Source: Amborella trichopoda (lineage: Eukaryota > Streptophyta > Magnoliopsida > Amborellales > Amborellaceae). From it: a DNA stretch of 64,000 nucleotides. Of this stretch, positions 21,690 to 30,600 are shown piece after piece. The stretch spans positions 4,362,288-4,426,287 of the forward strand of contig NW_006498435.1 of assembly GCF_000471905.2 (NCBI RefSeq), in the 5' to 3' direction. The notes under the pieces were generated by a model. The model had not been told where the DNA came from. It made no database searches and saw only the letters and a program-made list of their open reading frames with translations. Position numbers and translations under genes: made by a program. Numbering within the stretch: the first letter of the stretch is position 1; every line of letters begins with the position of its first letter.

Positions 21690-24600
21690 AAAAGTTGGGA
21701 ACAACCTACTAGCTAACAACAACAGTATAGGCCCAATGGTCACGATTGCATTTCCTATTTGAATTTTAATTTTTTTTACAAATCTAAATCACTTGAAATT
21801 TTGAGCATCTATTCTTTAAAATTAAGCGAATCTAATAAAAATATTAAAAAAATAATTCGCAAGAAATAAATTAACCAAAATACCTTTGAAGCTTTATATA
21901 TATATATATATATAATAAAAAAATGATGGTGTAGGCTCACTAGCCTACAATGATATATGAGTCCAACGGCCCAGATTGAATCTTGGTCGATCCAATAATT
22001 ATGATTGTATTTCGTATTTGAATTTTAATTTTTTTTAATAAATCCAAATCACTTGAAATTTTGGGCGTGTGTTCTTTAAAAATAGAAGAAGCCAATAAAA
22101 ATATTAAGAAATATTTTTTAAAAAACAAATTGACCAAAATACCCCCTAAAACGTTTTAGGGGATTTGGTCAATTTATATTTTGTGAATTATTTTTTGAAT
22201 ATTTTGATTAGGTGCGCCTTGATGAGAAGAATAGACACCTAAAATTTCATGTGATTTGGATTTGTAGAAAAAAATTAAAATTAAAATATGAAATGAAGCC
22301 ATGATCATTTGATTGGCCCAGATTCACATATGTAGTTGTAGGCTAATGGGCCTATGCTATCATTTCCCAACATATATATATATAGGAAGCATCTATGTAA
22401 TGCTTATGGGCAAAATGCTACAATGATTTTGCCTATAGGCCAATCGCTGTCCGAAAAAATTAGACGGCGTGCGTTTTTCAATAGCAATGGACCTAGCATG
22501 TCCGTGGCAGGTACCGTCACGGACATACTAGGTCTGTGGCGGTCCAAAAATTCATGTGGAACCGCAACGGACGGTGCTGTCTGTTGCGGTTGTGTTCAAT
22601 AAACCGTCACGGACATAGCATGTCCGTGATGAAGGCGAAATACTGTAGCGTTTTGCCAATGGGCATTTTTTAGGTTTTTCCATATATATATATATAGCAG
22701 CAACCCTGTAGAAGTGTGATTGTGTTGTTCTACACCATCCTTAGTTAGACTATGTAGATTTGACATGTTTTTTAAGTTTGGGTGCGATTTGAATAGAGCC
22801 GAGGCTCTAAACAATCAAAGGTAAAGCGCACCTTCAAATAGTGTCGAGAAATATTGTTTCAATACTGAAAATCTTTGTGATAGCCTTAAAATGTATTTTC
22901 TTTTTTAATTATAAAATTTGAAGCTTCAAAATAGTGTAAATCAAGCAGATCTATGAAAGCTTGAAAATCTTGAAAATTGACGGTCCAAAAATGCTTTACA
23001 AGATAAACTATTTCCAAAACTTGAAATCCGTTCATGTCCCTGCATTTTGATGTCGAGATAATCAATTTGAGGATATTTGGGCATGAAAACAAGCTCTTCT
23101 AGTGAATTTTTGAGGTGGGCTCTAATTTGATTGTTTAGAGCCTTGGCTTTATATAAACTTTTTCCTTTAAGTTTTAAGATAATATCAAAATCTGGCACGT
23201 TTTCTAAGGTTGTTGAAATCTGCACCAAGTAATTAAAATGGATAGTGTAGATTACTCTAGCCTTGCTTCATCTAGTATGTTTTCCACCCTATATGAACGT
23301 TTTAGAGAGACAGCGAGAGAGAGAGAGAGAGTGGTGCATGCATAGAGAATAAATAAAAATATAATTTAACACTAACATTGAGGCGGTTATCTCTTAAATA
23401 TAGCTCCCTTGTCCTTTGCAACTTGCCTCCACAATTCTGTGACCGGGTTTAATTTTGTTATTTCTTGTTAGATTGATGACTGTATGCATACTATATTGGA
23501 CAACAATATGATAATCCTATAGATTGATTTTAAATATGTACTTTGTCTAAAATATATCTCTGTATTTTTTATGTTCTATTGGTTGACATGTAGGCGCATT
23601 ATTCTTATTCTTAACAGATTCGGCCGTTGTGGAGGCACTACTTCCAGAACACTCAAGGACTTATCTTTGTGGTTGACAGCAATGATAGGGAACGTATTTC
23701 GGAAGCTAAGGATGAGCTTCACCGAATGCTAAGTGAGGTGAGTTACACTTCCTAATTTCATATTTTCGATGTTGATTATTCCTAGTAGTTATCATGAAAG
23801 TAAAAGTTTGTCTTTTTCTAGAGTATTTATTTTGTAAGTTGCTCATCATTTTGGAACTAATATTCACTTTAGGATTGTAGTAAATTGGCATAAATTTGTC
23901 TTATTTTTTAATATATTTTATATAAAAATATGGATGGGTGCGTTTATTTAAGCCATTTACCTTAAACCATCAAAGTAAAGGACACCTCGAAACCGTGCCA
24001 AAGAATGAAGTTTCAGTGTCGGAAACACCTATGCAGCCTGAAAATCGATTTCTTCCCCTAATTATGAAATTTAAAATTAAAAGAATGGTGTAGTCATGTT
24101 AGATCTTTGAACTCTTGAAAAACTTGAAAATGGTAATGTCTTTCATAAACTTTTTCCTATATATAAACACTATATAATATTTATAATTTCCACGTAAAAA
24201 GAAACTTCATCTTACTGGGTTCTATAAAAAAAATGAAAGATGAAAAATAACGGGTTCTATAAAAAAAATGAAAGAAGAAAAATAAACGGAATGAAAAGTT
24301 AAAGACATCTTCAAAAGCAGATATTTAACTAGTGGCTAGTGCAATGCTATCTTATATATGAGAAGTCTCAAAACAAAAATGGTTATTATCATTGACACTA
24401 TATATGAAGAGTTCCAGGAACACAAAAGCTATCAATAGGAAAAACTTAACTTTTGACTATAGAAGAGATGCAAGACAAGATGTCCCTCTTATTTTTGAAT
24501 TTTTCTAATTAAATTTTAAGGATGTATTTTTTTGGAATTTTCTAGGGTCATTTGTTTAGGGGTTTTAAGTTCTTTTAGGGTTTCTAAGAATTTTTTATAT

Positions 24601-27600
24601 TTTTTATGATTTTAGGAGATGTTTACAAAAATGGTTTGAGTACTTATGGAATACGTTACTTTATTAGGGGTAAAAGTACGTTATTTTTTTAGCGGTAAAA
24701 GTACATTATTTTATTAGGGATAAAAGTACATTATTTTATTAGGGTTAAAAGTACGTTATTTTATTAGGGGTAAAAATACGTTATTTTATTAGGGATAAAA
24801 GTGTCATTACAAATTATCTTTAAAGTGAAGTGACGTATGAGGTATTTTATAATGTTTTGACTTAAGTGAGGGTAATTTTGGTCTTTTTTTAATCATAATA
24901 TAATAAAAGGGCCTGAAGTGTTAGGGTTTCTAACACTCTTGGGGCATGAACAATAAAAACAAGGTGTGAATATTGCCAGCAAGCCCTATCTAGGGTTTTG
25001 GAGTCATTTTCTTTTTTTTTTTAAAGAAAGCGAACTCCACTCAAATCTGGTCTCTTTTGATGGTTATTGAACTGTTTTTGGCATCTTTTCTCAATTTTAT
25101 GACATTAAATTGGTATCAGAGCTTGATATTTTTTCAAAAACAAAGTTGAGAATCTACAACCAAGTTTAGGGTTTACTGATTTTAAGCTAAGGTTTCTTAT
25201 ATCAGCCTAGAACTTGCTGGTTTCAGTGAGGTTTTGTTGGCTCTTTGCCTAGGATTTGTGATTTCGATGAAACTATAGCAGTAAGAAGAGGCCAATGTAG
25301 GGGTATTCATATAGATCCACATTGTGATGAGAGGGATCAAGCTTACAAGGCGGCTTATAGGACTTGATTGTGGGTGGGATGAAGTTTTGTCTGTCCAAGC
25401 CGATGTTGAGTATGGCCCTTTTCTCTATCATGCTCCGCAAGATGAGTCGAGTGAAGACGAATATAATCGGAGGTATAGGCCTCAAAATCCATTGACTTAG
25501 AAGTAGATATTCCTGATTATGAAGGTCAGTCCCTGCCACGACTTTCTACACTGGTTGAGCACAATAGAGAGGTCTTTGATTACAAGGATGTGCCAAAGAA
25601 TAAAAGGCTAAAGTTATTGTCATTAAATTAAAGAAAGGTGATTCGGTATGGTGGGAACAGCTGAGAGGAAGGTGAGAGAGAATGAGAAAGCCCAAAATTA
25701 ATACTTGGGATAAGATGCAAGAGGAATTAAAGGAAGAGTACCCACCTGAATCCTTGGGCTTGTTCCCTCAGACTCAGGACTCCTAGAATCCTCCAGAGTG
25801 CTCTAGATTCTAGGAGTTTAGGGAACTTTCCGACGTTCCCGGTTACCTCCTTAGAGAGGGGATGTCGGCAAGATGTTTGAGTTTTGAGAGGCCTTCTCTT
25901 TCTTATATTCTCACTCTTTCCCCATAACATCTCTTACTCTTCTTTATTCATCTTCTTCTCAGCTACTCATTTGGGGCCTCTTCAGGAAACGATCCGCGAG
26001 GGGTTCAAACCTCAAAGACTCCATTCTCCTTAATCCTCCTGGGTATTTCGACCACAAGTCGAATATCTTTTCTCTGTCATCCGGTAATACCTATTAGGAG
26101 AGGTGACATCGGAAGGCTGTTTGTTTTTTGGGTCCCCCTTGTTTTCTACTATCTTCCTCTTCTATCTCTTTGAAGCTCTTAACCAATAAACACAACTCCC
26201 AGCTCTCATACCTTTCATATTTAATTGGAGACAAGCCAAGAGACACCTCTCAAAAGTCCTAGATAAGTGTGATTATAGTGTTGTGCAGCAAAGCGAGGGA
26301 GCCGAATTCAAACCGCACTGCAAAGACAGTCGGAGGGCTTTCTAAGTGATCTAAGAGGGCAAATCGCCCGGGTGCGTCCCCCAAACCCAACCGGTGAGGT
26401 AGGTTCTCGAACCCCTTCTCGCCGACCAAAATCTCTCTTGTGTTGGTTCCTATCCGCACTTCATGCACACAAACACATGCGCATGGGCCCCGCGGTTGTT
26501 CGAGAGAGGATTCCTCCGACTAGTTCACCCATAGCAGGCCGACCCGGGACGACAAGAAATCAAGCCCAACTAGGCACGAGAGGGAAAAGTAGAGAGACAT
26601 GGCAGGTCATTTGATTAAGGTGAGAAGGGATAGTAATTTTCTTAATAAACATATGTTTTTATAATTCGTAATACCTTTTTCCATAAATCATTATGTTATC
26701 CAATTGTTTGTGCCTTGAAAACGTGGAGAGAGAGAGAGAGATAGAGAGAGGTGGCTGCTCCTCCTACCCCCAATTGTTATATTCTCGAAAGATGAGTATA
26801 AATAAAGTAATGATATCGCGAGTGAGAGAGGGAAAACAAAGAGTGAAGATTGGAGAGGGACATGTAGGTGGCCATAAAGATGAGACAAATAAAGAATAAA
26901 GTAGCATTAAAACAAAAGAATAAAGTAACATTAAAACAAACTAACAAGTGTAAAGCAGCAAGATTGAGAGCAAGAGAGCGGGCGAGAGAGAGAGTTCTAT
27001 TGTGCCTTGTAAGCCGTGGCCCCTCCAAAAAACACCCCTGACCCCATGTTAACTTGGGGTGCCTCAGTTACAAGGCGCATCCTTCTCTTTAGTCAATGTT
27101 GTTCATATGGAAATACTTAATTTGACTTATAAACCCACAACCCCCCCTTTAAGTGAGTACAGATGGAAGTCCAATTTTAGGGGTGACATTTATGCCACTC
27201 GCATCTATGTCAAATGCTAGTACATGTATCCTTGTCTTTCTTTATCATCATGAGTGAAGAGTGGAATGTAGCGAGGAACATTCATGCATTGTTTTGTGGA
27301 AAAAAAAAAAAGAAGAAAAAAATAGAAATAGGGTTAGGAAAGATGGAATACAGTTTCATGTTGTAAACAAAAGTAGGGACCTGAGATGAGTGTTGAAATT
27401 CAAACTAAATCACATGGAAGTGTTTTAATGTTTTAAAGTTCGCCTTGTAGCTGCCAGAGGAATCATGCATATGGATTTGTGTAGAAGGAAATCTTCAGTC
27501 TTGTAGAAAAATCAGCAATGTAAGAAGTCTCTCTTCAAAACTGAACTGGTAAATGTATCAGCTAGAGTAAGAAATCATTCCTTCAAAATTTTCCTTGAAA

Positions 27601-30600
27601 ATTATATGAAGCAAGCAAAGCATTGTCTTGGGTATTGTGATTGATAGAAGGTCGTATATGAATTGGAACAAGTGCAAGGCTCTAGATTGATTAGTTTGGA
27701 GAAGCTATGATAGGTGGATATTTCCATCTTACTTCATTGTCATCTTTGAATGCATCCTTAAAAAGATCTTTCTTTCATTCCCCCAAAGTTGTACTTTATG
27801 TGTTCTATATCTGTAAATCATCTAAAACATAGAATTTCTGTTCACGACTATATGGAGAATGACTTTGTTGAATTGGTTGTCATTTTGAAAACAGCAATGC
27901 ATAGTGATGTGGTTTCCACCATACTAGCTCTAGTTGATGCATGTGACATTTTTAAATCCATTTCTTGTGGCACCTATTTTGTCTTGAGATGAAAATTAGA
28001 ATGTTCTTTTTATATTTTTTCTTCTTATATCTTCTTATATTAAGTCCATTTGTCAAAGTGACCAAAGCTTTATGTATGGCACCCTCCTAAAAAATATTGA
28101 TTGGTATATACGCTAGAGAAATAACATACGTTTCAAATGATTGTTGATATTTAAATTTGGATTTCTTACTACAGGATGAGCTACGTGATGCAACACTACT
28201 TGTATTTGCCAACAAACAAGACCTTCCAAATGCAATGCGTGTCTCGGAGATAACTGATAAACTTGGTTTACACTCCCTTCGTCAGCGCCGCTGGTAAGAA
28301 TACTTTCTACAGTTTCGGGTATGTCACTTCATTGGAGGAGCAGCTCATAACAAAGCTGAACAGTACTATAATCATAAGGGGCATTATGCATAAATTTGGA
28401 GAGTCAGCTTATTATTATGGAAAAATTACGTAAATATCTGTTTTAGTTTTCATTATTACCAAAATAGCGAATGCTTTCTGTTATTACTGATATGTCCGTT
28501 TTTTGGACTTCATAACAATTGTTTTTAAAAAAGACAAGACTACGCATTTTTGGTTTTTCAAAAACTGAAATCAAGCCAATTTCGGTTTTTGAAGAACCAA
28601 AAATTTAAAATTTTTAGTTCTTCAAGAACTGAAATTTTTTTTCTCTTGTGGGTAGTCTATGTATTCTCTCTCTACATTACATAAGTAAAAGTGGTTTTTT
28701 TTTTAAACTCTCTCTCTTCCCTTTACCCAGCGTCTTTTTTTTTGGGTTAGTTTCACCTAGCGTTTTGAGAGAGGAATTTGGCCTGATCTGGTCATCTAGA
28801 TATTCCTATAGCTCAAAGAGCTTGAATTGACGAAAGATCTCTTATTGAAGGTAAGGCATCATGGGCTGGGTCATCAGCTTTCCATTCTCCACTGATGTAG
28901 GGGCTCAAACTAGTTGTTCCCCCTGATTTTATCAGATAACTATGACTTCAGAGAGGTAGAGAGAGAATACGCCACAAGAGAGAGAAAATGCCACAAGCGA
29001 GGTAGAGAGAGAATACGCCACAAGAGAGAGAAAACATTTTTTGATTCTTGAAGAACCAAAAATTTAAAATTTTCGGTTTTTCAAAATTGAAATTAGTCTG
29101 ATTTCGGTTTTTCGGTAGTTTTCATTAAAATTTTCGGTAGTTTCGTCTTTTTTGAAACACTTGTTATGAAGTCTATAAAACGGATATATCAGTAATAACG
29201 GAAAGTATTTGGTATTTTGGTAATAAAAGAAACTAAAACAGACATTTACGTAATTTTCCCTATTATTATTGACTATCTTTGTGCACAGTTCATTTATTCT
29301 CATATTTCCTTCTATTATATTCATTCATAATTCAAGGTGATTACAAGATGGCCTTAAGGAAACTAAGTCATCAGTTGATTCAGTTCATATTAACATGCAT
29401 GTTTCTAGAGACATGCAGCTATGGTTATACAATTTAGTTTGGGACAATACTATGTTTAGAAATTTACTATGAGCTATTAGCCCCGTGGATATCTTAAAAG
29501 TTGGATGAACTCAAGACCTAGTCACTAGCAAAATTGAGTGGACTCCAAAATTTGAAAGTGTACTTCAACAAGTTTTGCAGTTTTCTTTTGAGAATTTTAA
29601 AAAGACTAGGTGACTTACTAAAAAATCACCAACTATTTTTTATAATTAGCTAAATTTTACATCATTAATTTGTGTTGTACGTCTTGATTTGGAAATCATG
29701 CTTACCATTTGGGCAACGTTATGGCATGTCTTGAAACTAGATTTGAAAAAGTTTGGCCTAAATGGAATCCTGGAATCCTATTATATTTTATGGGTTGTTA
29801 GATGGCCAACAGGAAGGTTAGGCTTCTCAAGCCTGGTGGGCTTCAATTCAGTTGGTTACAAGCATTGCCGAATGTCATGATTAACTTTGGGAAAAAAAAG
29901 AAGGAACTTTTACTCTTGGTAATATTTTATAGTGCTGTATTCCCCTTTTTTGGTTTTGGTGAGATTTCTCCGTCTATTTTCTTGGTTCATTGTATTATAA
30001 GTTTTGTGCAAGACAGGATGCAAACCTGGGAGCATGGGTCAAAAGGATTTAAACTTTGTAGCTCACTAGCAGAAAGCAACCAACTATGATACGACAGTGG
30101 TGATAACTTCTGAGTTTTCCACAATATAAATTATAACTTATATTTAATAATGGCTCAGAGTGCAAAGGACTTCTTTTCTGAATAGAATCCTTAAAAAACC
30201 GCTCGCATGCTATCTCACATTTTTTTTAAGATTTTGAACTTCTAGAGTATTTTATTCCAGAGATTGAGATTTTGTTTCATTTGAACTTTAGAAGTTCATC
30301 TTATTTTCCCACTGCTCAGTTACGTATGCACGTATAGTTATGATATACCAGGTCATGTTTTTACATTTGCATGTGGTTCTGTTCAAAGCAGCGTTTTAAA
30401 AAACGCCGAGTCGAACCGGACTCGCCCGGTTCGACTCGGAATTCGCGAAAAGGGACCGGATCGGTTGAAAAATCGGAAATCGTCCGGTTCTAGAGAGAAC
30501 CGGATGATTCCGTATAGTGACTCGCCGATTCACTGTACGGAATCGGCGAGTCCGAACAGTGAATCGGCGAGTCCGTACGGTATTTTTTTTTTTTTGTTTT

